The notes under the pieces were generated by a model. It was not told the origin of the DNA. It saw only the letters and a list, made by a program, of their open reading frames with translations, and searched no databases. Positions 25,995-33,828 of a DNA stretch of 45,275 bases are shown here, piece after piece. Source of the stretch: Desulfobacterales bacterium HSG17 (lineage in GTDB: Bacteria; Desulfobacterota; Desulfobacteria; Desulfobacterales; Desulfococcaceae); NCBI GenBank assembly GCA_030377945.1, contig JAUCGD010000007.1:1-45275 (forward strand), written 5' to 3'. The translations under genes were made by a program, and so were the position numbers. The number at the start of each line of letters is the position of its first letter. The stretch's first letter is position 1.

Positions 25995-27308
25995 TTAGTA
26001 CATAAGATTGGGCAGATAAAGAATAATCTGGGGAAAGATAAACAAGATAATAATACCCACAAGAACAGCCAGCATAAAAGGAAGGATTCCTTTAAAAATA
26101 GACTCCAGTGCCATACCTCCGGGAAGACCTCTTGCCACCCCGAATACTACATAAACATTAATGCCCACAGGCGGTGTTATAACTCCCATTTCCGTAACCA
26201 TAACAATGATTATTCCAAACCAGATGGGATCATAACCAAGGTCCAAAACCAGGGGGAAAAATATGGGAACTGTCAGCATAACAAGAGCCAGGGAATCCAT
26301 AAAACATCCGCCCAGGAAATAAACTACGATAACCATTCCAAGGACTAAAAAAGCAGGCAGGTCAAAACCGCCGATCCATGAGGCAATATTAAAAGGAATA
26401 CGTGTAACAGCCAGAAACTTGCCAAAAACTTCGGCTCCTGCAATAAGCATCATTACCATACACGAAGTTCTTAATGTTTCATAAAGTGCTGCCACAAAAT
26501 TTTCCCAGGATAATTGCTTGCGAATTATGGAAACTGCCATTACACCGAAAACACCCACAGCAGCAGCTTCAGTCGGTGTAAACAGGCCCACAAACAAACC
26601 GCCCATAACAAGGCCAAATACTGCAAGGGTTTCGCTGAGATCAAGCAGAGATTTTAATTTTACCTTCCAGGTAAATGATTCTCCTTTAGGTCCCTGCTCA
26701 GGTTTAAAGGAACACCAAATAAGGATAGCAATAATAAATAATATTGTCACCAAAAGAGCCGGGAATATTCCTGCGACAAATAATTTTCCAATGGATTGTT
26801 CCGTAAGAACTCCGTAAACAATCAAAACAACGCTGGGAGGCATAATCATTCCAAGACCCCCGCCTGATGCCACAGAACCTGCTGCAAGCTCATCAGCATA
26901 TTCTTTGCGCCTCATTTCAGGCAGTCCTACTGTTGCCATTGTTGCTGCTGTTGCTGCACTGGAACCGCAGACAGCACCAAAAGCAGTACAGGCCGAAACA
27001 GTTGTAATTGCCAGTCCTCCGCGAATATTTCCCAGGTATTTATAAGCTGTATCATATAATCTGCGGCTTATTCCGCTGTTAAATGCGAGCTGGCCCATTA
27101 AAATAAAAAGCGGAACCGTTGTAAGACCATAGGAAGAAAAGGTTTCATAATAACTTTTTGCAAGCAGATTAAGCCCGCCTTTAAATGAAACAATAATGCT
27201 GAATCCCAGGAAACCGATCATTCCCATAACATAAGCAACAGGCATCCTGGTTAAAAAAAGCAGCACCATTATAATAATACCGATAATACCGATTAATGTA
27301 GGGTTCAT
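25995..27308 (-). CDS. dctM: TRAP transporter large permease (DctM)
   Basis: 437 residues, almost wholly hydrophobic, with the DctM pattern: an N-terminal FLTRMPVAYVMGMIGF, TTVPLFILMGQLAFNSGISRRLYD, GGLAITTVSACTAFGAVCGSSAATAATMATVGLPEM, PPSVVLIVYG, LFTPTEAAAVG, and MVTEMGVITPPVGINVYVV near the end. This is the sodium-driven channel subunit of a tripartite periplasmic-binding-protein-dependent transporter. The ATG overlaps the dctQ stop by four bases (ATGA), so translation is coupled. Length and motifs are complete. The 3' end abuts the MITE-like repeat at 25861-25993. Confidence 0.95.
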   Translation of the reverse strand: MNPTLIGIIGIIIMVLLFLTRMPVAYVMGMIGFLGFSIIVSFKGGLNLLAKSYYETFSSYGLTTVPLFILMGQLAFNSGISRRLYDTAYKYLGNIRGGLAITTVSACTAFGAVCGSSAATAATMATVGLPEMRRKEYADELAAGSVASGGGLGMIMPPSVVLIVYGVLTEQSIGKLFVAGIFPALLVTILFIIAILIWCSFKPEQGPKGESFTWKVKLKSLLDLSETLAVFGLVMGGLFVGLFTPTEAAAVGVFGVMAVSIIRKQLSWENFVAALYETLRTSCMVMMLIAGAEVFGKFLAVTRIPFNIASWIGGFDLPAFLVLGMVIVVYFLGGCFMDSLALVMLTVPIFFPLVLDLGYDPIWFGIIIVMVTEMGVITPPVGINVYVVFGVARGLPGGMALESIFKGILPFMLAVLVGIIILFIFPQIILYLPNLMY

Positions 27309-27790
27309 TTTTCTCTCATTTCCTCAAAATTTTCAACAATACCCTTAATAATAATCACTGAAAACATAATAAAGCTGAAACCAACAACAAAAATAATAAG
27401 ATATTCAGGCAGTTCAAGATTCATGGAAACCTCTCCTGATTCCATCATTTTTACGGCATAGTCAAACATGCGCCATGTTACCAGGCCAAAAAATGAAAAA
27501 CTCAAAATTCCTGTTATGGAATCAATAACCAGGCGTTTTTTACTTGATAATTTACTGATAAATATTTCAACACCAATATGGCTTTTTTGTTCATGTGCAT
27601 ATGGAAGTGAAAGGGCAACTCCCAGTATTCCCATAAAACTTACCAGTTCAACAGACCCAAAAACAGGATGTTTAAAAAGCCTGCCAACAATGTCAACACA
27701 GGTTAATGCGGTCATTCCTAACAGACATGCAGCAGAAATTGCCTTCATCTTATCTGATATAAATTGAATAATTTTCCAAATTTTTCTCAT
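27305..27790 (-). CDS. dctQ: TRAP transporter small permease (DctQ)
   Basis: 161 residues with four predicted membrane helices (about 18-38 AISAACLLGMTALTCVDIVGRLF; 50-68; 89-110; 128-150 LIIFVVGFSFIMFSVIIIKG). The DctQ landmarks are present: TCVDIVGRLFKHPVFGSVELV and SLPYAHEQKSHIGVEIF. It forms the membrane complex with DctM and lies between dctP and dctM as usual. AGGAA precedes the ATG by about nine bases. A strong hairpin sits between its start and the dctP stop. Confidence 0.93.
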   Translation of the reverse strand: MRKIWKIIQFISDKMKAISAACLLGMTALTCVDIVGRLFKHPVFGSVELVSFMGILGVALSLPYAHEQKSHIGVEIFISKLSSKKRLVIDSITGILSFSFFGLVTWRMFDYAVKMMESGEVSMNLELPEYLIIFVVGFSFIMFSVIIIKGIVENFEEMREK

Positions 27791-27815
27791 GAATTATTCC
27801 TGTTATTAATACTTT

Positions 27816-27837
27816 GAGGGGGCATAAATGCCCCCTC
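27816..27837. promoter_or_regulatory. Intercistronic hairpin between dctP and dctQ
   Basis: GAGGGGGCAT and its complement ATGCCCCCTC are separated by two bases, beginning ten bases after the dctP stop. On the minus strand it is followed by CAAAGTATT rather than a T-run, so it is a weak terminator at best. It probably stabilises the dctP 3' end or reduces transcription into dctQM. Both would fit the need for more binding protein than permease. Confidence 0.7.
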
Positions 27838-27846
27838 TTGTTTTAA

Positions 27847-28875
27847 TTATTCAAATTTTTTCAAAGAATCGCGAATTGCCTGGATTACAGCTTTTCCATC
27901 CAGCTTTTTCTTATCAAGTTTACCTGAATATTTTTCAATAAGAGGAGCAACAGTTTTTTTCCATCTCTCACTTTCCTTGTTATCAATACCTACAAGTTCA
28001 TTTCCCTGCTGCAAGAAAAATCTTGTGCCAACCATGTCGCTGCTGTCCCATGCATCTCCATGTTTGCCAGCCCATTCTTTATTAATATCATTAATGATCT
28101 TCTGATCTTTTGGATCAATAGAATCCCATTTATCTTTGTTCATAACAATAAAAAATGTTGTTGTATATGCTGCTGAATAGGCTGAAGTTGCATAATCAAC
28201 AACTTCTCCGAGTTTCCACCCTTTATTTGCTTCAAGGGGATATGCAGAACCGTCAACAACACCTTTTTGAAGACTTTGATATGTTTCAGGCATGGGCATG
28301 GGAACCGGTGTTCCTCCAAGAGCCTTGACAACTTCAGCACTTGTTCCTGTTGAACGGATTTTCAAACCTTTAAGATCTTCCAGTTTTTTAACAGCCTTGC
28401 CTTTGGTATGGATTAATCCGGGGCCGTGGGCATGAAAGTACATTACTTCAGTATTTTTAAATTCTTTTGGGGTAAATTTTGCATAAAGATTATTGGCTAC
28501 TGTTGTTGCAGCTGTTCCTGATGTATAACCAAAAGGCAGATCCACAGCAGACATAACAGGAAATTTTCCACGGGTATAAGCCAGTGCAGATGTTCCGATG
28601 TCTGCAATGCCGTCTTCAACACTGTCATAGGTTTGCTTGGCTTTGGTAAGGGTCTGGCCTGCATAATACTGAAGCTTTATTCTACCTTCAGTACGTTTTT
28701 CTACTTCTTTGCACCAGGATTCGGAAAGCTGGCTTTGAATATGGGTCGGCGGGAAAAAATTGCTGTATGTTAAAGTGGTTGCAGCTCCTGAGGAAGCAGG
28801 GAAAATAATACCAATAGTAAAACAGAAACAAATTGCAAGAAGTACGGAAGTACGGTTTAAAACGTTCTTGTTCAT
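27847..28875 (-). CDS. dctP: TRAP transporter solute-binding protein (DctP)
   Basis: 342 residues from the ATG at 28875, which has GGAGGG seven bases upstream; a start six codons earlier lacks one. A Sec signal peptide (NRTSVLLAICFCFTIGIIFPASSGAA) is followed by LTYSNFFPPTHIQSQLSESWCKEVEKRTEGRIKLQYYAGQTL. The core has DLKGLKIRSTGTSAEVVKALGGTPVPMPMPETYQSLQKGVVDGSAYP, with the ligand-carboxylate arginine in the KIRSTG region. That residue marks the TRAP family for organic acids; the actual ligand is unknown. An aromatic or other carboxylate would fit the neighbouring transhydroxylase-like enzymes. It has its own promoter region with a dyad matching that of the enzyme operon. Confidence 0.93.
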   Translation of the reverse strand: MNKNVLNRTSVLLAICFCFTIGIIFPASSGAATTLTYSNFFPPTHIQSQLSESWCKEVEKRTEGRIKLQYYAGQTLTKAKQTYDSVEDGIADIGTSALAYTRGKFPVMSAVDLPFGYTSGTAATTVANNLYAKFTPKEFKNTEVMYFHAHGPGLIHTKGKAVKKLEDLKGLKIRSTGTSAEVVKALGGTPVPMPMPETYQSLQKGVVDGSAYPLEANKGWKLGEVVDYATSAYSAAYTTTFFIVMNKDKWDSIDPKDQKIINDINKEWAGKHGDAWDSSDMVGTRFFLQQGNELVGIDNKESERWKKTVAPLIEKYSGKLDKKKLDGKAVIQAIRDSLKKFE

Positions 28876-29008
28876 GAATACCCTCCATGTCAATGCCTGG
28901 TAATAATAGTTAATAAAAGTTAATACTTTTTTTGTTATAATCTTCTCAGCTTAAATATTCCTCTCCTTTCATTAAATGTTTATAGTTTTTTATAAGTAAT
29001 CATAGTAT

Positions 29009-29029
29009 ATTATATGAATTTAATTCATA
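29009..29029 (-). promoter_or_regulatory. Candidate dctP promoter -10 with overlapping 17-bp dyad operator
   Basis: On the minus strand TATAAT (29014-29009) is overlapped by a perfect dyad TATGAATTTAATTCATA (29013-29029) that fills most of the spacer. No good -35 hexamer is seen upstream, so activation may be needed. The core ATGAATT-N-TTCAT matches the dyad in the promoter before the transhydroxylase operon at 36559-36573. Confidence 0.5.
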
Positions 29030-29039
29030 ATGCCAGTAA

Positions 29040-29078
29040 AAAAATAACTTTTCAGGGTCGAACCTGAAAGTTATTTTT
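29040..29078 (-). terminator. Intrinsic terminator after the second Fe-S subunit gene
   Basis: On the minus strand AATAACTTTCAGG pairs with CTGAAAAGTTATT (one bulge), followed by a run of seven T. It lies about 90 bases beyond the Fe-S subunit stop at 29169 and upstream of the dctP promoter. The enzyme operon and the TRAP operon therefore seem to be separate transcripts. Confidence 0.65.
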
Positions 29079-29080
29079 AA

Positions 29081-29160
29081 GTAGGGTGCGTTAGCGCAGC
29101 GTAACGCACCTCAACCTAAAATAACGGTGCGTTACGGCCTATGGCCTAACGCACCCTACT
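29081..29160. repeat. GTAGGGTGCGTTA palindromic repeat, second copy
   Basis: GTAGGGTGCGTTAGCG at the left and CTAACGCACCCTAC at the right form a palindrome with inner GTAACGCACC and GGTGCGTTAC. It is nearly identical, in the opposite orientation, to the inner part of the element at 25861-25993. The terminal TAGACATTATCGG arms are absent here. No coding potential. Confidence 0.78.
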
Positions 29161-29168
29161 ACTTGATG

Positions 29169-30044
29169 TTAGGGATATGAAGTTGCCCCTGCAAAACCTG
29201 TGGGTTTTGGTATTCCTTTATTCTTCCTCATTTCCATTGGAATATCTCCCAGGCTTAGATCTATATTGGTACTGATATTTTCAATGGTTTTGCTTATCCC
29301 GTCTTTTTCCAGTGTAAGAGTAAAAGAGCGGTCATCTTTTAAGCCGCGGAACCAGAAATCTCCGAAATTATCTGTTTCTGCTTGAAAGGTTTCTGCACTT
29401 TCATTATCTTTTAATACACAGTCAGCCCCGATAATTACCTCTTTTTCAAGGGGATCGTATAAAGTACCTGCCACAAATTTTTTGGGCAGATTTTGATAGT
29501 ACAATCTTGATTTGGTCTTTGCTTCAGGGTTGAGGATCTCTGCATTGCTGATAAATTCCTTAAGATCTTCTTCCTCTCCGAATTTAAGGGCCTCGGTCGG
29601 ACATTGATCTACACATCTGGGCACTTCCCACTCTTCGTCATTGTCAAGAAGATGGGCGCATCCAGTACATTTTTGTGCAATATTTAGATTATCATTAAAA
29701 AAGATGGCATTATGGGGACATGTGTCTGCACAAAGTTTACATCCAATACATTTTTCAGGATTAACTATAACAAGACCGTCATCTCTCTTATATATGGCTT
29801 CATTTTTGCACTGCTCAATACACGGAGCATCATCACAATGATGGCACATTTTGGGAATATAGGAAACCTTGACCTTGGGAACCTGTCCTCTTACCTGCTC
29901 GGTTATACCAATCCAGAACTGTCCTGTATCAGGCTGAGGTTTAGCATAAGGAGTCCAGTCATTGGCAACATGTTCATCCTTACATGCGATCTGGCAGCAA
30001 TAACATCCGTTGCATACGGAAAGATCAATAGCAAATACTTTCAT
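29169..30044 (-). CDS. Transhydroxylase-like Fe-S small subunit, copy 1
   Basis: 291 residues. Four cysteine sets for [4Fe-4S] clusters are visible: CNGCYCCQIAC at residues 11-21, CHHCDDAPCIEQC, CIGCKLCADTC, and CTGCAHLL followed by PRCVDQC. After about residue 190 a small beta-sandwich of the CarboxypepD_reg/Cna-B type follows (FVAGTLYDPLEKEVIIGADCVLK, ETDNFGDFWFRGL). Ferredoxin domain plus C-terminal Ig-like domain is the layout of the small subunit of pyrogallol-phloroglucinol transhydroxylase. It should pass electrons to or from the pterin subunit. It starts two bases after the large-subunit stop. No signal peptide, so cytoplasmic. Very similar to copy 2; the C-terminal tail differs. Confidence 0.9.
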   Translation of the reverse strand: MKVFAIDLSVCNGCYCCQIACKDEHVANDWTPYAKPQPDTGQFWIGITEQVRGQVPKVKVSYIPKMCHHCDDAPCIEQCKNEAIYKRDDGLVIVNPEKCIGCKLCADTCPHNAIFFNDNLNIAQKCTGCAHLLDNDEEWEVPRCVDQCPTEALKFGEEEDLKEFISNAEILNPEAKTKSRLYYQNLPKKFVAGTLYDPLEKEVIIGADCVLKDNESAETFQAETDNFGDFWFRGLKDDRSFTLTLEKDGISKTIENISTNIDLSLGDIPMEMRKNKGIPKPTGFAGATSYP

Positions 30045-30046
30045 TA

Positions 30047-32656
30047 TTATTCATCTCCTTCTACAATCCAGGCATCAAAGCAAAGTCCGGCAGCCTGGTC
30101 GTATTTTCTTGCAAATGCTTCTGGATATTCTCTTCTCCAGCGGTCCATTTCTTCACCTTTGAGTTTTTCAACCTGAACAAGATAGGCTGTTGTTGCCTGA
30201 CCTACACAGTTTTCAGAAGTAATTCCCGCAGGTGAGATTGTATTAATGGCTCCACCGCGCTCAATTTCTCCGGTTTTAATAGGATCATGCCTTGCACCGT
30301 GATCTGCATAAACAACACCTTCACGAAGACGTTCCGTTACATAAGCACCAAAAAGAACAATTCCTCTTTCATTATACATCTTGACAATATCACCGTGTTT
30401 AATACCCCGTTTTTCAGCTTCACTGGGATTAATCCACATAGGCTCGTATTTATATCCGTCAGGTCCTAAAACCTTACATGTGGGTGCTTCTCTTGTCCAG
30501 GTAATATCATCGCACTGTGAATGAACCCGCCATCTTCCGTGATTGGACATCAAAATCAGGGGAAACATCTTGGCTCTATGGCTGGACAGACGTTCGTCAT
30601 GCATTGCGCTCTTTTCAATCCATTTTGGAATGGGCTGCCTTTCCATATCATTGGGAAATGCCTTGGCAAGTGCTTCTGAATAAAACTCAAGTTTTCCTGA
30701 AGGTGTGGGCAGTTTGTTGTTTTCAGGATCATCATGGAACAGCCTGAATCCTGGAGGATCATCTTTCCAGTCTTCTGCTGTATTATACATCCAGTATTTT
30801 TTCTCCTTGAGCTGTTCCCAGGATACCAGGTCTTCACCGCCCATATAACCCCAGACTTTTTTCTGCATATCAAAAACACTCAAGCCTTCGGTAAGTTCCT
30901 CATCCAGCCCGAATTTTTTGGCAACTTCCACAACAACCTCAAAATCACTTTTTGATTCGCCGATAGGCTCAATAGCCTTGTCTGCAATCATGATATTGGG
31001 CTGCATGGTTCCCTGGCGGATGTTAGTGAGAATATCATCAACTTCCATGTAGGTATTAACAGGGAGAATAATATCTGCATAAATACAGTCATTTTCAAGC
31101 CAGGGATGCTGTGCCACAATTGTTTCAATCTTTGGGTTTCTCATGGCAATCTCGGTTTCATTACCACCGTTCCAGCAGGTAATGCGACAGGGAGTATCTG
31201 TCCACATCATATGAATTTCACTACCGCCTTCTTCCTTGGGAATAGGGTAGGTATATTCATTAAACTGGTCTTTTACCAGGGCTTCAATAGCACCTGTGCC
31301 ATAAAAGGTTATGGGTTCATCAGATTCAATAGCTTTGTGTATAAGAGTTTTTGGAATTACCTGCTCCTGCCATGCTGTAACAGAAGACATAACCGGAACA
31401 GACAGGCGTTCTTCAATTTCAGGATTCCAGAAAAAGGTTCCTGCCAGACCGTCTTTTCTGGGCATACCAAAATATGTTAATTGATGATGATGAACTCCTG
31501 GAGCGCCCAGTCCCTGCATACCGAGCATTATAACCTCAAGCCGTGCATTTTCATGGGAATATGGCCCCCTGATAAAACCGCCGCCAAAATAATGGGCAAT
31601 AGAAGTTACTTTTTTACCAAATTCCCGTGCAAGAGCTTTTATTGTCCATTCAGGTACACCGCATTTTTTAGATGCCCAGGCAGGAGTTTTAGGAACCCCG
31701 TCTTCTTTGCCCAGAACATATTCTTCAATCTTGTCCATACCAACTGCATGGGTTGCAACATATTCCTTGTTGTACAAATTTTCGGTGATCCAGACATGAA
31801 TAATTGCAAGCTGCAATGCTGAATCAGTATTAGGCAGAACAGGAATCCATTTATCTGCATGAATTGCAGCTCCGTAATTGAGATCAGGGCAGATATAAAT
31901 TTGCTTTATTCCGCATTCTTTCCAAAAATAACAGAGCCTGCTTGCAAACTGACCTGTAAAACCCCAGGGAGTAGTCTCAGGATCACATCCCCAGAACAAT
32001 ACCATTTCCGAATGTTCGGTTGAATCATTAACAAGATTGGCAGCAGGCCACATATTACCCTGAACACCCTGGCCCCACACATGTTTTGCACCCCAGTACC
32101 AGCCTTCCCAGGAATCAGGGTTACGCACCTGGATGGTAAAGCCTCCCAGACGATCCAAAAGTGTTCCTGAATGACCATGAGGAGTGTTAATGGTTTTACA
32201 TTCACCATGACCGTCCCCCTGCATCAAAACAGCATATGGACCGTATTCTTTATGAACACGTTTTAGCTCGGAAGCCACAAGTTCTGTTGCTTCATCCCAG
32301 GAGATTCTTTTATATTTGCTCTTACCGCGATTCTGGGTATTACGCTCACCATTTGGATCCCAGTCAACTCTTTTTAAAGGATATTTTATGCGGTTAGGTG
32401 AGTAAACACGTTTTTTATATGCCAGGGAAAATGGGCCTGGCAGAGATCTCCAGGTCGGCTCAATTGTTTTTCCATCTCGTTCCATTTTCCACTGGCGAAC
32501 ATCTTCTTTATTATATTTCCAGCCGTATTTCATAGGGCGGATTCTGACGATCTTGCCGTCTTTTACATCCACCATACCTTCTGAACCTCCGCCAAAAAAA
32601 CCACCAAGGCCAAGGCTTCTCAAGACTGTTTTGTCTTTGGTTTTAATTTTTGCCAT
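30047..32656 (-). CDS. Molybdopterin/tungstopterin oxidoreductase, transhydroxylase-like large subunit, copy 1
   Basis: 869 residues of the DMSO-reductase superfamily. There is no N-terminal Cys cluster motif and no Tat signal (it begins MAKIKTKDKTVLRSLGLGG). NPDSWEGW around residues 179-186 gives D181-S182, the Asp-Ser pair at the metal in pyrogallol-phloroglucinol transhydroxylase. H150 in GDGHGE is the probable active-site histidine. Other family blocks are VLFWGCDPETTPWG, IYICPDLNYGAAIHADKWIPVLPNTD, IVAQHPWLENDCIYADIILP and the C-terminal pterin-binding domain with GIKHGDIVKMYNERG and DHGARHDPI. It probably hydroxylates, dehydroxylates or transfers hydroxyl on a polyphenol or hydroxybenzoate. 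The exact reaction cannot be told; resorcinol or dihydroxybenzoate hydroxylase and catechol dehydroxylase are alternatives. Paired with the Fe-S subunit two bases downstream. Confidence 0.87.
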   Translation of the reverse strand: MAKIKTKDKTVLRSLGLGGFFGGGSEGMVDVKDGKIVRIRPMKYGWKYNKEDVRQWKMERDGKTIEPTWRSLPGPFSLAYKKRVYSPNRIKYPLKRVDWDPNGERNTQNRGKSKYKRISWDEATELVASELKRVHKEYGPYAVLMQGDGHGECKTINTPHGHSGTLLDRLGGFTIQVRNPDSWEGWYWGAKHVWGQGVQGNMWPAANLVNDSTEHSEMVLFWGCDPETTPWGFTGQFASRLCYFWKECGIKQIYICPDLNYGAAIHADKWIPVLPNTDSALQLAIIHVWITENLYNKEYVATHAVGMDKIEEYVLGKEDGVPKTPAWASKKCGVPEWTIKALAREFGKKVTSIAHYFGGGFIRGPYSHENARLEVIMLGMQGLGAPGVHHHQLTYFGMPRKDGLAGTFFWNPEIEERLSVPVMSSVTAWQEQVIPKTLIHKAIESDEPITFYGTGAIEALVKDQFNEYTYPIPKEEGGSEIHMMWTDTPCRITCWNGGNETEIAMRNPKIETIVAQHPWLENDCIYADIILPVNTYMEVDDILTNIRQGTMQPNIMIADKAIEPIGESKSDFEVVVEVAKKFGLDEELTEGLSVFDMQKKVWGYMGGEDLVSWEQLKEKKYWMYNTAEDWKDDPPGFRLFHDDPENNKLPTPSGKLEFYSEALAKAFPNDMERQPIPKWIEKSAMHDERLSSHRAKMFPLILMSNHGRWRVHSQCDDITWTREAPTCKVLGPDGYKYEPMWINPSEAEKRGIKHGDIVKMYNERGIVLFGAYVTERLREGVVYADHGARHDPIKTGEIERGGAINTISPAGITSENCVGQATTAYLVQVEKLKGEEMDRWRREYPEAFARKYDQAAGLCFDAWIVEGDE

Positions 32657-32708
32657 TTTGCCCTCCTTAAATCACTTTATTCATTGGACTTTATCGAATA
32701 TTTATTCC

Positions 32709-32957
32709 TGCAACGACACTTAGCCCTGAAAGGGCAAATTAATATAGCCCAGGCCAAGGGCCTGGGATCTTGAATAACCCCAAACCTGTTAGCTCTGAAA
32801 GAGCGTATTAAAACATGATTTTAAAGCTCTGTTTTTTCATAATCCGCCCTTTCAGGGCTGAATAAATTTAGATGTTTTCAGTCCCAGGCCCTTGGCCTGG
32901 GCTGTATTATTTCGCCCCTTTGGGGCTTTAAAATCATTATAAGTATCGTTGTTGGGT
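32709..32957. repeat. Roughly 249-bp inverted-repeat element between the two enzyme pairs
   Basis: The ends CAACGACACTTA (left) and CAACGATACTTA (complement of the right) are inverted. Inside, GCCCAGGCCAAGGGCCTGGG occurs near the left, and its complement CCCAGGCCCTTGGCCTGGGC near the right. Smaller hairpins lie between (GCCCTGAAAGGGC, GCTCTGAAAGAGC, GCCCCTTTGGGGC). It occupies almost the whole 308-base gap between copy 2 Fe-S subunit and copy 1 large subunit. No coding potential. It may lessen transcription of copy 1 relative to copy 2. Confidence 0.78.
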
Positions 32958-32964
32958 TATTACA

Positions 32965-33828
32965 TTATGCAAACATACCCGGTGCCTCTGGCTGACCTGC
33001 CGGACTTTTACGGGGTATCATAGGTATATCACCTAAACTCAGATCAATTTCTGTGCTGATATTTTCTATGATTTTTGTTTTTCCATCTTTTTCCAGGGTA
33101 AGGGTAAAAGAGCGGTTATCCTCTAATCCTCTGAACCAGAAATCTCCGAAATTGTCAGTTTCCGCTTTAAAGCTTGCTCCGGATTCATCATCTTTAAGTA
33201 CGCAGGATGCTCCTATAATAACCTCTTTTTCAACTGGATCATATAAAGTTCCTGCAACAAATTTCTTTGGCAGATTTTTATAGTATAATCTTGATTTTGT
33301 TTTAGCTTCAGGATTAATAAACTGGGCATCTTTGATAAAATCCTTAAGATCTTCTTCTTCACCGAATTTAAGAGCCTCAGTAGGACATTGATCTACACAT
33401 CTGGGTACTTCCCATTCTTCGTCATTATCAAGAAGATGAGCGCATCCTGTACATTTTTGTGCAATATTAAGGTTATCATTAAAAAAGATAGCATTATGGG
33501 GACATGTGTCAGCACAAAGTTTGCATCCAATACATTTTTCAGGGTCAACAATAACAAGACCGTCTTCTCTCTTGTATATAGCTTCATTTTTACACTGTTC
33601 AATGCAGGGAGCATCATCACAATGATGACACATCTTTGGAATATAGGAAACCTTTACCTTGGGAACCTGCCCCCTTACCTGTTCAGTAATCCCTACCCAG
33701 AACTGACCTGTATCAGGCTGGGGTTTGGCATAAGGTGTCCAGTCATTGGCAACATGTTCGTCCTTACATGCAATCTGACAGCAATAACATCCATTACATA
33801 CGGAAAGATCAATAGCAAATACTTTCAT
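32965..33828 (-). CDS. Transhydroxylase-like Fe-S small subunit, copy 2
   Basis: 287 residues, with the first 250 or so nearly the same as copy 1 at 29169. It has the same four cysteine sets (residues 11-21, then CHHCDDAPCIEQC, CIGCKLCADTC, and CTGCAHLL with PRCVDQC) and the same C-terminal beta-sandwich (FVAGTLYDPVEKEVIIGASCVLKDDES). The tail after GDIPM is different (IPRKSPAGQPEAPGMFA). Its ATG overlaps the large-subunit stop by one base (TAATG), so translation is coupled. No signal peptide. The four clusters should relay electrons for the pterin site. As with its partner, the physiological electron acceptor or donor is unknown, and no membrane anchor subunit is encoded nearby. Confidence 0.9.
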   Translation of the reverse strand: MKVFAIDLSVCNGCYCCQIACKDEHVANDWTPYAKPQPDTGQFWVGITEQVRGQVPKVKVSYIPKMCHHCDDAPCIEQCKNEAIYKREDGLVIVDPEKCIGCKLCADTCPHNAIFFNDNLNIAQKCTGCAHLLDNDEEWEVPRCVDQCPTEALKFGEEEDLKDFIKDAQFINPEAKTKSRLYYKNLPKKFVAGTLYDPVEKEVIIGASCVLKDDESGASFKAETDNFGDFWFRGLEDNRSFTLTLEKDGKTKIIENISTEIDLSLGDIPMIPRKSPAGQPEAPGMFA

